This document shows, one piece after another, positions 17,267 through 26,660 of a stretch of DNA of 44,053 nucleotides. The translations under genes and the position numbers were made by a program. Location: positions 1 to 44,053 of the forward strand of contig CAOKGO010000013.1 in the NCBI GenBank assembly GCA_948468045.1, given 5' to 3'. The stretch is from an uncultured Clostridium sp. Its GTDB lineage: Bacteria; Bacillota; Clostridia; TANB77; CAG-508. Within the stretch, counting starts at the first letter, position 1. Each line of letters opens with the position of its first letter. Under the pieces are notes generated by a model, which searched no databases, was not told the origin of the DNA, and saw nothing but the letters and a program-made list of their open reading frames with translations.

Positions 17267-18148
17267 ATGGAAAGACAATTAAAGTATTTTTTTGATTTTT
17301 TAGAGAATGATAAGAAATTATCTGATAACACTTTGCAATCATATAAAAGGGATTTAAAACAATTTAAGAATTATTTAGAAGCTTGTGATATTCATTACAA
17401 CAAAGTAAAAGAAGATGATATTAAAGATTATATTAGAGAATTACAAGGACAAGGTAAAAAGGCATCTAGTATATCTAGATGTATTGCATCTATTCGTTCT
17501 TTTTATCAATTTGTATTAAAAAACAAAAAAGTAAAAGTAGATCCAACACAAAATATTCAATCACCAAAGATTGAAAAAAGAATTCCAAGTGTATTAACAT
17601 CAAAAGAAGTAGAATTATTATTAGATCAACCAAAAGATGTTGACTTAAAAGGAATTCGTGATAAGGCTATGCTTGAATTTGCATATGCAACAGGAATGAG
17701 AGTAACAGAAATCATTTCATTAGATATAGATGATGTCAATTTAGAAGAGGGATATGTAACTTGTAAACATACTAATAAACAACGCAATATACCATTAGGA
17801 AATATGTCTTTAAAAGCATTGAAAGAATATGTAGAAGAGGCAAGAGACATATTAGTAAAAACTGAAGGAGAACAAGCTTTATTTGTTAATATTAATGGTA
17901 GTAGATTAACAAGACAAGGTTTTTGGAAAATTATTAAATATTATAAAGAACAAGCACATATTACAAAAGATATTACACCACATGTTTTAAGACATTCTTT
18001 CGCTACACATCTTTTGCAAAATGGAGCAGATTTAAAAGCAATCCAAACAATGCTTGGACATTCAGATATATCTTCTACACAAGTTTATATGCAATTCCAA
18101 GATGAAGGATTAAAAAATGTGTATAGAAAAGCACATCCGAGAGCATAA
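17267..18148 (+). CDS. xerD: Tyrosine recombinase XerD
   Basis: 293 aa, the usual Xer length. The N-terminal SAM-like core-binding domain has LSDNTLQSYKRDLKQFKNYL. The catalytic domain has the first Arg in YATGMRVTEIISLDIDDV, the beta-hairpin Lys region CKHTNKQRNIPL, the HxLRH box in HVLRHSFATHLLQNGADLKA, the second His in MLGHSDISSTQVYMQ and the nucleophile Tyr in that same segment. XerD with XerC resolves chromosome dimers at dif. Being alone next to spoIIM, it may also be called RipX. AGGGG sits before the ATG. No CGG codons. Confidence 0.92.
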   Translation: MERQLKYFFDFLENDKKLSDNTLQSYKRDLKQFKNYLEACDIHYNKVKEDDIKDYIRELQGQGKKASSISRCIASIRSFYQFVLKNKKVKVDPTQNIQSPKIEKRIPSVLTSKEVELLLDQPKDVDLKGIRDKAMLEFAYATGMRVTEIISLDIDDVNLEEGYVTCKHTNKQRNIPLGNMSLKALKEYVEEARDILVKTEGEQALFVNINGSRLTRQGFWKIIKYYKEQAHITKDITPHVLRHSFATHLLQNGADLKAIQTMLGHSDISSTQVYMQFQDEGLKNVYRKAHPRA

Positions 18149-18172
18149 TAAAAGTATAGATGTAAAAAATAA

Positions 18173-18200
18173 ATTTGCAATAAATGCAAGTTCATTTTTT
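18173..18200 (+). terminator. Terminator after xerD
   Basis: TTTGCA / TGCAA stem with ATAAA loop (18173-18192) followed by a T6 run. Confidence 0.65.
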
Positions 18201-18345
18201 GGTTATATAGAAAATACAGAGAACTTCTAAATCTAAATATGAAAATATCATTGACAATGATATTAGAAATTAATATAATATTATAAAAGCAGAATCAGAT
18301 AATAAGAATGGTTTTTATAAAGCTAATGAAAAAAGGAGAAAAAAG

Positions 18346-20089
18346 ATGGCGGAACATGAAAGAGGAATTACACTAATAGCACTAGTTATAACAATAATAA
18401 TATTATTAATTTTAGCGGGAATATCAGTTGCAATGCTTACTGGAGAAAATGGAATGCTAACAAAGGCAGAAATTTCTAAAGAAGAAACACAAATTAGTAG
18501 TTATAAAGAGCAATTAGAAATAATTTGGAATGGTGTTAATATTGAAAGAATTGAAGCAAATTTAATACAAGAAGAACTAATGAAAAAATGTAAGGATAAA
18601 ATAGAAAAAGATAGTAATTTTGAAAATGCTAAGGTAGAGATTATAGATAATGTTATAGAAGTAATAACAAAAGAGGGCTATATTTTTCATATTATAGATG
18701 GAAAAGTAATCTATATAAAAAAAGAGGGAGAAAAACAAAAAGAGATTATTGTAAAATTAAATGTAGGAGAAATTAAAAATAAAAAAGCTGTTTTAATGGC
18801 AGAAGTGTTACAATCACAAGGAAGAAAATTAAACTATATTCTAAATATTAATGGAGAAGAGATAACTAGTTTAACTACCTATGATACGACATTTATTTAT
18901 GAATATACTACAAGTTTTGGAGAAGTTCAGGCGTTTTTAGAAGTTAGATATGATAATGATAAGTTAAGTAAATCTAATGTAGTTACAATAGAAGATTATA
19001 CAATTGCCAAAGTAGAAGAACTAAAAAGGTTTAGCCAAATTACGAATAGTGGTAATAATTATGCAGGAAAAACAATAGAATTAGTATCAGAAATTGACTT
19101 GCAAGGTTCTGAAACGAACCAATGGACACCAATATTAAATTTTAGTGGGAGTTTTAATGGAAATAACAACATTATTAAAAATGTATATATAAATTCAAAT
19201 CAAAATGAGATAGGATTTTTTAAAGATATTCTAGGTACAGGTAGCATAAAAGGATTGCAATTAGAAAATGTAACAATAAAAGGAAAAATAAATACAGGAG
19301 GAATAGTTGGATTTATTAATTCGACAGGAGCAATAGAAAATTGCATTATTAAATCAGGAATAATTGAAGGTCAAGAAAACACAGGAGGAATAGCAGGACA
19401 AACAAATAACAATAAATCAAAAATTTCTGGTTGTAAAGTATATGCTGATGTAATAGGTGGAGTGTCGATAGGAGGAATAGTTGGAAATAATAATAGACCA
19501 ATTGAAAATTGTGCAATGTATAAAAATACAACATCAAATGTTGCAACTAATGCAATAAGTTTAACAGGTGGAATTGTAGGAGATTTGCATAATAATTATA
19601 TTTTTTCTTGCGTAAATAAAGGAAATGTTACAGGACAATCATATATAGGTGGGATTACAGGAGACATTAGAGCTGGAGCATATATAAGTTATTGTTACAA
19701 TACAGGGAATGTTTCACGGCGTATCTGCTTGTGGTGGCATTACAGGAGAGGCTTATGGTAATATAAATCATTGTTTCGCAAAAGGTACTATAACTGCAAG
19801 TAGTAACAATGTAGGAGGAATTATAGGAATCCAAACAACACCTATTCAAGTGGAATTTGTACAAGGATTAGCAGATGTGTATAGCTCAGGTGTACATGTA
19901 GGAACAGCTGCATGGGGAAAGAATTTTAGTGGTGGGTTATATGGTAGAATAGATAATATCACTTATAAAAATCATAGCTATGTACAAGGAGTTTATACAA
20001 TGGATAATAGTATTATAACACAATGGTATGGAGCAGAATTTGTAATAAATGATGAAACACCAGGTGTTCCAAAATTAAAATGGGAATAA
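18346..20089 (+). CDS. Prepilin-like GLUG-repeat surface protein, needs one +1 shift
   Basis: 580 aa after the shift. The N-terminus ERG-ITLIALVITIIILLILAG is a type IV prepilin-type signal, cleaved after the Gly, lacking the usual Glu5. A coiled stalk is followed from about residue 225 by GLUG-type repeats (GGIVGFINSTGAIENC, GGIAGQTNNNKSKISGC, GGIVGDLHNNYIFSC, GGITGDIRAGAYISYC) forming a beta-solenoid, probably adhesive. The zero frame breaks in the middle of a repeat at CGG 19717. Skipping C gives YNTGNVSGVSACGGITGEAYG, keeping the repeat register. The RBS is AAAAGGAGAAAA. Exported function is inferred. Confidence 0.87.
19717..19719 (+). other. In-frame CGG, +1 shift site 9 (GLUG protein Gly458)
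   Basis: AAT GTT TCA C GGC GTA TCT GCT. Skipping C restores the repeat pattern NTGNVSGVSACGGITG. This is the only site with GGC after the C. Confidence 0.9.
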
Positions 20090-20166
20090 AGTAAATTAAT
20101 AAACAGAGGAACTAAATCATAGACTTAAACTAGATACAAAATAAAAAACAGAGTATACTTTAAGAG

Positions 20167-20226
20167 GGATGGTACAAAAACGAGGCTGCTTTTTCAGCAG
20201 ACTCCAAGAAACCATTCTTCTTTTTT
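20167..20226 (+). terminator. Nested hairpin terminator
   Basis: Outer ATGGT/ACCAT around GAGGCTGC / GCAGACTC with an A bulge, followed by CTTCTTTTTTT. It separates the GLUG gene from the glycosyltransferase pair. Confidence 0.6.
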
Positions 20227-20256
20227 AAAATTTCACTACTATATTTGCTTTTTTGC

Positions 20257-20285
20257 TAGACATTAAGCTAAAAAAAGGGTATAAT
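20257..20285 (+). promoter_or_regulatory. Sigma-A-type promoter for the glycosyltransferase pair
   Basis: TAGACA (20257-20262), 17-bp spacer, TATAAT (20280-20285), about 40 bp before the ATG at 20325. Confidence 0.75.
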
Positions 20286-20324
20286 ACAAATTGTAAAATA
20301 AACTTACAAAGGAAATGATAAGTA

Positions 20325-20795
20325 ATGAAAAAAGTATTATTTATAGCAAGTACAGGAGGGCATTTGAATGAATTAATGCAATTAGAACCCTTATTTGAAA
20401 AATACGATTATTCAATTATAACTGAAAAAGATAAAACAAATAAAAATTTAAAAGAAAAATATGGCAAAAGATTATATTTTTTACCATATGGTACAAGAGC
20501 AAAATTATTTACTTATATTTTTAAATATTTTTATCTTTGTATAAAGACAATATATTTATATTTTAAAATTCATCCTAATGTTGTAGTAACGACAGGAACA
20601 CATACAGCAGGTCCAATGTGCATCATGGGGAAAATTTTTGGAAGTAAAATAATATATATAGAAACATTTGCAAATCGCAATAAAAAAACAGCAACAGGAA
20701 AACTTATATATAAAATAGCAGACCTTTTTATTGTACAATGGGAAGAAATGCTAGAACTTTATCCAAAAGCAGTATATGGAGGTTCGATTTATTAA
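20325..20795 (+). CDS. PssD/Alg14-like glycosyltransferase subunit
   Basis: 156 aa. MKKVLFIASTGGHLNELMQL is the Alg14/PssD opening with the GGH motif, and VVVTTGTHTAGPMCIMGKI and YIETFANRNKKTATGKLIY are also characteristic. In this family, the 14-type subunit anchors the 13-type subunit at the membrane to make a glycosyltransferase for lipid-linked exopolysaccharide or glycan precursors. The stop overlaps the start of the partner (TTATTAATG), giving translational coupling. AAGGAAATGATAAGT before the ATG. Confidence 0.88.
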   Translation: MKKVLFIASTGGHLNELMQLEPLFEKYDYSIITEKDKTNKNLKEKYGKRLYFLPYGTRAKLFTYIFKYFYLCIKTIYLYFKIHPNVVVTTGTHTAGPMCIMGKIFGSKIIYIETFANRNKKTATGKLIYKIADLFIVQWEEMLELYPKAVYGGSIY

Positions 20796-21268
20796 TGATT
20801 TTAGTATTATTAGGAACACAAAATAATAGTTTCCATAGGTTAATAGAAGAAATAGAAAGATTAATAAAAAAAGGAATAATAAAAGAAAAGGTAGTTGTAC
20901 AAGCAGGATATACAAAAGTAAATTGTAAAGAAATAGAAACCTTAGAATTAGTATCAAAAGAAGAACTAGAAGAATTACAAAACAAAGCAAATATCATAAT
21001 AACACATGGTGGAGTAGGTTCTATCATGCAATGTATAACAAAAGAGAAAAAAGTAATAGCAGTACCAAGACTTAAAGAACATAAAGAACATGTAAATGAC
21101 CATCAAAAAGAAATTGTAGAGCTTTTCAATAGTAAAGGATATATTATAGGGATTACAAAAGTAGAAGATTTAGAACAAGCTTTAGAAAAAATAAAAAGCT
21201 TTGAACCCAAAAAATACATTAGAAATAATAAACAAATGTTAAAAATTATAGAAGATTTCATAGGATGA
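20794..21268 (+). CDS. PssE/Alg13-like glycosyltransferase subunit
   Basis: 157 aa from the ATG at 20794, which overlaps the stop of the PssD-like gene. MILVLLGTQNNSFHRLIEEI and IITHGGVGSIMQCITKEKKVIAVPR are the GT28/Alg13 signatures of the nucleotide-sugar binding subunit, and HVNDHQKEIVE follows. A reading from an upstream ATG in the same frame (20738) would overlap the first gene by 57 nt and is not needed. The last codon TGA is the first three bases of a 32-bp inverted-repeat element. Confidence 0.88.
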
Positions 21269-21505
21269 GACAGAAGGGACAGGTCTAATTTGTCTCATAT
21301 ATATTGGGGAAAAATGTCATAATTTCTGATTAAGAGATAGTAGTTGAGAATTATAACAAAATGTAAAAATGAGACAGAAGGGACAGGTCTAATTTGTCTC
21401 ATATATATTGGAGAAAAATGTCATAATTTCTGATCAAGAGATAGTAGTTGAGAATTATAACAAAATGTAAAAATGAGACAAATTAGACCTGTCCCTTCTG
21501 TCTCA
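21266..21505. repeat. TIR element with two 104-bp direct repeats
   Basis: A 32-bp sequence starting TGAGACAGAAGGGACAGG lies at 21266-21297 and 21370-21401, heading two nearly identical 104-bp units (21266-21369, 21370-21473). Its exact reverse complement is at 21474-21505. The element spans from the stop codon of the PssE-like gene to the ribosome binding site of the next gene and encodes nothing. Looks like a MITE or REP-type element; the paired ends also form terminator-like hairpins. Confidence 0.85.
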
Positions 21506-21519
21506 AAAGGAGAAAGTTT

Positions 21520-23400
21520 GTGAAAAATAAAGAAATAATAAATAAAATATTAAATTCAATAGGTTTTGCAGTTTTTATAGGTATTTTATTATTTTGTAAG
21601 ACTTTATTATTTTATTATAGTACAATAGTGGTAGGAGATACCTTAGAAGCAGAAACAATAGTTGGAACAATTTGTTTTATTATAATAATTATATGTTTTT
21701 TAGGAGTTTTGCCAAATAGATTAAGAATAATTACAAGTATTATTATGGATTTTATTATTAGTTTACTTTTATTTGGAGATCATATTTATTATATATTTTC
21801 AAATAGTGTGCTTTCTATTGCACAAATTAGCAATCTTCAATATGGAGAAGAAATAACAAAAACATTACCAATGGTTATTCAAATTAAACAAATTTTATAT
21901 TTTTTAGATATTTTTATTATACTTGGAGTTCTATTTAAGAGAACATTAAAAATAGAAAAGAAAAAAGAAAATACTAAAAATCAAATAATTGGAAAGATTC
22001 TAATAGGAAGTGTAGGAATTTTCATTTTTATATTTATTGCTATAACATACATAAAAATGGGAACAGAGCTTTCATATAACAAAGATTTACAAATTAGGAA
22101 GTCTACAATTTATGGCTATCACATATCAGATATTGCAAATAATATTACTATGAAAAAACGAACAAAATATAAAAATTATGATGATATGAAAAAAGACTAT
22201 GAAACATTAAAACAAGATTATGAAAATCAATATGGGGAAGAAATATACCAGTTAGCAGGAGTATTAGAAAATAAGAATGTTTTAATAGTACAATTAGAAG
22301 CAATGCAAGAATTTGTAATAAATAAAGAAATTAATGGAAAAGAAATTACACCAAACTTAAATGAATTTTTGAGCAAAAATGTTACATTTACAAATATGCA
22401 TATGCAAAGCTATTCAACAACAGCAGATTCCGAACATTCAACAATAACATCAATATATCCAATGGAAAATGGAATGTCATTTAGTAGATATTATACAAAT
22501 ACATATGATGATATTTTTAAAATTTTTAACCAAAAAGGTTACCATACTTCATTTATGCATGGAAATTATCCATATTTTTGGAACAGAGGAAATGTATATA
22601 GCCGTTTTAAACTAAATGAATTAGTATTAAAAGAACAGTTTGAAGATACATCAGAAAATATTAATGGAGATTTATCAGACGAATTGTTATATAAGCAAGC
22701 AGTACAAAAATGCAAACAATATGAAAAACCATTTTTTTCTTATATTGTTGCAGCATCTTCTCATACACCATACACACTAGAAGGACTACAAGATGGGAAA
22801 AAGGTTAATATCAATGTTGGAAAATACAAAGACACTTATTTTGGAAATTATTTAGAAGCTATGAATTATGCAGATTATGCATTTGGAGTTTTAATACAAG
22901 AACTAAAAATAGCTGGATTATATGAAGATACAGCAATTTTAGTTTTTGGAGACCATAATGGGCTTAATATGTATAATGAAGAATTGTTAGATTTTCTAAG
23001 TTATATAGATAAAGACCTTACAGACGTTGATATAAAGCTAAATTACACAAGAGTTGCTTGTGGCATCAAAGTTCCAAAAATGGAATCTATCAAAATAGAT
23101 AAACCAGTTAATAAACTAGACATTAAACCAACATTAGCTTATTTATGCAACCTAGATGATAAATTTTCTTTAGGTACAAATATGTTTAAAAATAAAAAAT
23201 TTGTTTGTTTAAACAATGAAAGAATTATTACAGATGGCGAATATTATGATGAACAATGGTATGATAGACAAACAGGTGAACCTCTAAATTGGGAACAATT
23301 AAATGAGGAAACAAAAAATAGATTAAATGGACATTATCAAAATATGAAAATAGAATTAGACATATCAAATTCAGTAAGTGTAAATAACTTACTAAAGTGA
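21520..23400 (+). CDS. LtaS-family membrane sulfatase-fold enzyme
   Basis: 626 aa from GTG 21520 (AAAGGAGAAAG upstream). About five transmembrane segments in the first 190 residues (GFAVFIGILLFCKTLLFYY, TIVGTICFIIIIICFLGVL and others) precede an extracellular sulfatase domain. Features: VLIVQLEAMQEFVI (metal-binding Glu), TADSEHSTITSIYPM (Thr nucleophile region), GVYLYDD-type segments absent, and VFGDHNGLNMY near residue 480 (metal-binding Asp-His). The family polymerises glycerol phosphate onto glycolipid or transfers phosphoglycerol to cell-wall polymers; the exact product is open. Its stop TGA is the first three bases of another inverted-repeat element. Confidence 0.87.
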   Translation: MKNKEIINKILNSIGFAVFIGILLFCKTLLFYYSTIVVGDTLEAETIVGTICFIIIIICFLGVLPNRLRIITSIIMDFIISLLLFGDHIYYIFSNSVLSIAQISNLQYGEEITKTLPMVIQIKQILYFLDIFIILGVLFKRTLKIEKKKENTKNQIIGKILIGSVGIFIFIFIAITYIKMGTELSYNKDLQIRKSTIYGYHISDIANNITMKKRTKYKNYDDMKKDYETLKQDYENQYGEEIYQLAGVLENKNVLIVQLEAMQEFVINKEINGKEITPNLNEFLSKNVTFTNMHMQSYSTTADSEHSTITSIYPMENGMSFSRYYTNTYDDIFKIFNQKGYHTSFMHGNYPYFWNRGNVYSRFKLNELVLKEQFEDTSENINGDLSDELLYKQAVQKCKQYEKPFFSYIVAASSHTPYTLEGLQDGKKVNINVGKYKDTYFGNYLEAMNYADYAFGVLIQELKIAGLYEDTAILVFGDHNGLNMYNEELLDFLSYIDKDLTDVDIKLNYTRVACGIKVPKMESIKIDKPVNKLDIKPTLAYLCNLDDKFSLGTNMFKNKKFVCLNNERIITDGEYYDEQWYDRQTGEPLNWEQLNEETKNRLNGHYQNMKIELDISNSVSVNNLLK

Positions 23401-23496
23401 GACAAGAGGGACAGGTCTCATTTGTCTCACATATATTGAAGAAAAATGTCATAATTTCTGTTAAAAAACAAAACAATTGTAATTGAAACAAAACAG

Positions 23497-23638
23497 AACA
23501 AAAGTGGCATGATTAAAATTTTATGACCTTTTAGATAGCTTTTCATGCCACGTCTTTGTTCGCCTGCCAAATTTGCTTTTGCAAATTTGTGTAGAATGTT
23601 TGATGTTATAGGAAAATCTTCGATTTTTCCTATAACAG
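23497..23638. repeat. 142-nt structured repeat, copy b1
   Basis: AACAAAAGTGGCATG ... CATGCCAC stem, then TTTGTTCGCCTGCC, a CAAATTTGC/GCAAATTTG hairpin and a TTATAGGAAAATC/GATTTTTCCTATAA hairpin. Confidence 0.8.
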
Positions 23639-23771
23639 AACAAAAGTGGCATGATTAAAATTTTATGACCTTTTAGATAGCTTTTCATGCCACGTCTTTG
23701 TTCGCCTGCCAAATTTGTGTAAAATATGTTTTTGTTGCATAGGAAAACCAAAGATTTTTCTAATACAACAA
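23639..23771. repeat. 142-nt structured repeat, copy b2
   Basis: Tandem copy, identical to b1 through the first stem, with a short deletion in the CAAATTTG hairpin and a diverged last hairpin. Confidence 0.8.
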
Positions 23772-23821
23772 AATGAGACAAATGAGACCTGTCCCTCTTG
23801 TCTCAGAGAGGAGAAATTTTC

Positions 23822-24835
23822 ATGGAAGAAGAAAGAATTGTAACATCAAAATTAGAAAATCAAGGTGAGGAGAGATTTGAAAATTGTTTAAGACCTAAAA
23901 TTTTAAAAGAATATATTGGACAAGATAAAGTAAAAGAAAATATGAAAATATACATAGAAGCAGCTAAAAAAAGAAATGAGCCTTTAGATCATGTTTTATT
24001 ATATGGACCACCAGGACTTGGAAAAACAACATTATCAAATATTATATCAAATGAAATGAATTCTAATATTAAAATAACATCAGGGCCAGCAATTGAAAAG
24101 CCAGGAGATTTAGCTTCTTTATTAACAAACCTTTCTGAATTTGATGTATTATTTATAGATGAAATCCATAGACTAAGTAAAAGCGTAGAAGAAATATTAT
24201 ATCCAGCTTTAGAGGATTATACATTAGACATTGTAATAGGAAAAGGACCTAGTGCCAAATCAATTAGACTGGATTTGCCAAAATTTACTTTAATTGGTGC
24301 AACAACAAAAGCAGGATCTTTAACAACTCCATTACGTGACCGTTTTGGGATAGTCCATAGGTTGGAATTATATTCAATAGAACATTTAACAACTATTGTT
24401 AAACGTTCAAGCCAAATTTTAGGTGTAGAAATAGAAGAAGCAGCAGCTGTTGAAATTGCAAGAAGGTCTAGGGGAACGCCAAGGATTGCAAATCGTTTAT
24501 TAAAAAGAGTGAGAGATTATGCAATTGTTTTAGGAGATGGAAATATCAATTTAAAAATAACAAAACATGCATTAAATAAGCTAGAAATTGACGAGTTAGG
24601 CTTAGATGAAATTGATAGAAAATTACTAGAAACTATGATTGTTCAATATGGTGGAAGACCAGTTGGAATAGAGGCTCTAGCTGTTAGTGTTGGTGAAGAA
24701 ATAGACACAATAGAAGATGTATATGAACCATATCTTATACAAATTGGTTTTGTTGCAAGAACATTAAGAGGTAGAAAGGCTTTGCCACCTGCTTACAGGC
24801 ATTTAGGGTATGATATACCAAAAGAAAACATATAA
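23822..24835 (+). CDS. ruvB: Holliday junction branch-migration helicase RuvB
   Basis: The AAA+ motor of RuvAB. 337 aa from ATG 23822 (AGAGGAG upstream). [19 protein letters not shown], Walker [15 protein letters not shown], Walker [13 protein letters not shown], sensor 1 [10 protein letters not shown] and the arginine finger region [12 protein letters not shown] are all present, ending in the winged-helix segment [20 protein letters not shown] ruvA gene is not adjacent, unlike the usual ruvAB arrangement. The gap upstream is filled by a repeat element, which might have separated them. queH follows after 39 nt. Confidence 0.96.
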   Translation: MEEERIVTSKLENQGEERFENCLRPKILKEYIGQDKVKENMKIYIEAAKKRNEPLDHVLLYGPPGLGKTTLSNIISNEMNSNIKITSGPAIEKPGDLASLLTNLSEFDVLFIDEIHRLSKSVEEILYPALEDYTLDIVIGKGPSAKSIRLDLPKFTLIGATTKAGSLTTPLRDRFGIVHRLELYSIEHLTTIVKRSSQILGVEIEEAAAVEIARRSRGTPRIANRLLKRVRDYAIVLGDGNINLKITKHALNKLEIDELGLDEIDRKLLETMIVQYGGRPVGIEALAVSVGEEIDTIEDVYEPYLIQIGFVARTLRGRKALPPAYRHLGYDIPKENI

Positions 24836-24874
24836 GAGAAAAATAATTATTACAAAAATAGGAAAGTGATTAAA

Positions 24875-25447
24875 ATGAAATTATTATTACATACTTGTTG
24901 TGCACCTTGTAGTGTATATTGTATAGATAGTTTAAGAGGTGAAAACATTGAACCAACAGTGTATTGGTTTAATCCTACAATTCACCCTTATATGGAATAC
25001 AAACAAAGAAGAGATTGTTTAAGAGAATATACAAAAAATATAGGAATAGAAGCTATTTTTGAAGAAAATTATGGCTTAGTAGATTTTTGCAAAAATACAA
25101 TAGGAAGCTTAGAAACAAGATGCCAAGATTTTTGTTATCCTGTTAGATTAGAACAAACTGCAAAATATGCAAAAGAAAATGGATATGACTGTTTTTCTAC
25201 TACTTTGTTAGTTAGTCCATATCAAAAACATGAAGTGTTAATTCAAGTGGCACAAGATATGGCAAAGAAATATGGTGTTGAATTTTTGTATCGTGATTTT
25301 AGAGTTGGTTTTCGTGATGGACAAGCAAAAGCAAGAGAATTAGGGTTATATATGCAAAAATATTGTGGGTGTGTATTTTCAGAGGAAGAAAGATATGCCA
25401 AACAAATAGAAAGGGATACCATAGGTATAATAAAAGATAGTCAATAA
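24875..25447 (+). CDS. queH: Epoxyqueuosine reductase QueH
   Basis: Reduces epoxyqueuosine in tRNA to queuosine, the last step of the modification. 190 aa. LLLHTCCAPCSVYC contains the paired Cys, FNPTIHPYMEYKQRRDCL follows, ETRCQDFCYPVRLEQTA has a further Cys pair, and YMQKYCGCVFSEEERY supplies the C-terminal CxC; together these give the metal and [Fe-S] ligands. I prefer ATG 24875 (AGGAAAGTGA upstream); a GTG at 24866 is possible. Sits between ruvB and the phosphatase, as in other Clostridia. Confidence 0.93.
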   Translation: MKLLLHTCCAPCSVYCIDSLRGENIEPTVYWFNPTIHPYMEYKQRRDCLREYTKNIGIEAIFEENYGLVDFCKNTIGSLETRCQDFCYPVRLEQTAKYAKENGYDCFSTTLLVSPYQKHEVLIQVAQDMAKKYGVEFLYRDFRVGFRDGQAKARELGLYMQKYCGCVFSEEERYAKQIERDTIGIIKDSQ

Positions 25448-25466
25448 TAGAAAGAGAGGTTATGAA

Positions 25467-25928
25467 ATGACAAAAGTTTTATTTGTATGTTTAGGAAATA
25501 TTTGTAGGTCACCAATGGCAGAATTTGTATTTAAAGATATGGTGAATAAAAAGGGATTATCAAATGACTTTTTTATTGAGTCAGCAGCCACAAGTACAGA
25601 AGAAATTGGAAATACAATGCATATAGGAACAAGAAGAAAACTGCAAGAAAAGGGAATAGATTTTACAGAACATAGAGCAAGACAAATAAAAAAAGAAGAT
25701 TATCAAAAATATGATTATATAATAGGAATGGAAAAAAGTAATATAAATAATATAATAAGAATTATAGGACAAGATGAAAATAACAAAATATGTAGATTAT
25801 TAGATTTTACTAAAAATCCAAAGGACATTGCAGACCCATGGTATACAGGAAATTTTGATATTACCTATGAAGAAATACAAAAGGGATGTAAGGCTTTTTT
25901 AGACTATTGTATTAAAGAAAAAAATTAA
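25467..25928 (+). CDS. Low-molecular-weight protein (arginine/tyrosine) phosphatase
   Basis: 153 aa. The P-loop VCLGNICRSPMAE near residue 7 gives the CX5R nucleophile site and DIADPWYTG near the C-terminus provides the general acid Asp. The family includes YwlE (arginine phosphatase) and tyrosine phosphatases. The residue next to the first Cys that separates them (Thr in YwlE) appears as Ile here (NICRS), so tyrosine specificity is more likely. RBS AGAGAGG. Located 19 nt after queH. Confidence 0.9.
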   Translation: MTKVLFVCLGNICRSPMAEFVFKDMVNKKGLSNDFFIESAATSTEEIGNTMHIGTRRKLQEKGIDFTEHRARQIKKEDYQKYDYIIGMEKSNINNIIRIIGQDENNKICRLLDFTKNPKDIADPWYTGNFDITYEEIQKGCKAFLDYCIKEKN

Positions 25929-25949
25929 AATAAATTTTTTGGATTTTTA

Positions 25950-25978
25950 TTGAGAAATTAGAAAAAATATGTTATATT
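25950..25978 (+). promoter_or_regulatory. Sigma-A-type promoter for sigH
   Basis: TTGAGA (25950-25955), 17-bp spacer, TATATT (25973-25978), 29 bp before the start. Confidence 0.7.
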
Positions 25979-26007
25979 AAGCATAATAAAACTATATGGA
26001 GGAATAC

Positions 26008-26658
26008 ATGGAGAAAAAATTTACAATAAATGACAAACAAGAAATAACAGATGAAGAAATGCTTGAATTAATATATCAAGGAGACCAACAAGTTTTAGAA
26101 AAAATGATGAACAAATATGAAGAACTTGTAAAAATGAAAGCAAGTAAGTTTTTTATGTATGGAGCAGAAAAAAATGACATCATTCAAGAAGGAATGATAG
26201 GGTTATATAAGGCAATTAGAGATTTTAATAAACAAAAAAATATTACATTTAAGACATTTGCAAATATATGTATAGAAAGGCAATTAATAACAGCAATAAA
26301 ATCTGCTAATAGACAAAAACACACACTTTTAAATTCAGCTATTTCAATAGATTCTAGTGTAGGAACAGAAGAAGAAAATTATAGGGAAAGAATTGATTTA
26401 ATAAAATCTAATTATATTGAAGACCCATCAGAAGCAATAGTAAAATCAGAATATTATCTAAACATATATAATGCTATTGACAAAAAACTAAGCAATTATG
26501 AAAAAGAAGTATTAATGCAATATCAAAAAGGTAAAACATATGCACAAATAGCACAAGCTTTAGATTGCAAACCAAAATCAGTTGATACTGCAATGACAAG
26601 AATAAGAAAAAAAGCAAATAAAATAAAAGAAGAATTTAATAAAGATGGAGACTTTTAA
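26008..26658 (+). CDS. sigH: RNA polymerase sporulation sigma factor SigH
   Basis: Sigma-70 family, SigH type, 216 aa from ATG 26008 (GGAGG 6 nt upstream; an ATG at 25996 lies inside that RBS). Region 2 is YEELVKMKASKFFMYGAEKNDIIQEGMIGLYKAIRDF with ITFKTFANICIERQLITAIK, and region 4 is LSNYEKEVLMQYQKGKTYAQI with KPKSVDTAMTRIRKKA. It starts the sporulation programme in Bacillota. Its TAA is two nucleotides upstream of the fused methyltransferase start. Confidence 0.93.
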   Translation: MEKKFTINDKQEITDEEMLELIYQGDQQVLEKMMNKYEELVKMKASKFFMYGAEKNDIIQEGMIGLYKAIRDFNKQKNITFKTFANICIERQLITAIKSANRQKHTLLNSAISIDSSVGTEEENYRERIDLIKSNYIEDPSEAIVKSEYYLNIYNAIDKKLSNYEKEVLMQYQKGKTYAQIAQALDCKPKSVDTAMTRIRKKANKIKEEFNKDGDF

Positions 26659-26660
26659 TA

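Larger units (their letters stand above)
23398..23805. repeat. TIR element enclosing two 142-nt repeats
   Basis: 32-bp terminal inverted repeats at 23398-23429 (TGAGACAAGAGGGACAGGTC...) and 23774-23805, near-identical to the termini of the element at 21266. Inside are two tandem copies of the 142-nt structured repeat. It spans the entire gap between the LtaS-like stop codon and the ruvB ribosome binding site. ORFs read across it (for example the minus-strand one at 23521-23781) are artefacts of the tandem repeat. Confidence 0.85.

Noticed and set aside
21266..21505. CRISPR array
   Set aside because: Only two direct units of 104 bp, with identical rather than unique intervening sequence, and an inverted end copy. 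No cas genes.
23521..23781. Minus-strand ORF (86 aa) across the LtaS-ruvB gap
   Set aside because: It reads through two tandem 142-nt repeats and encodes a repeated peptide. It is a by-product of the repeat, without an RBS.
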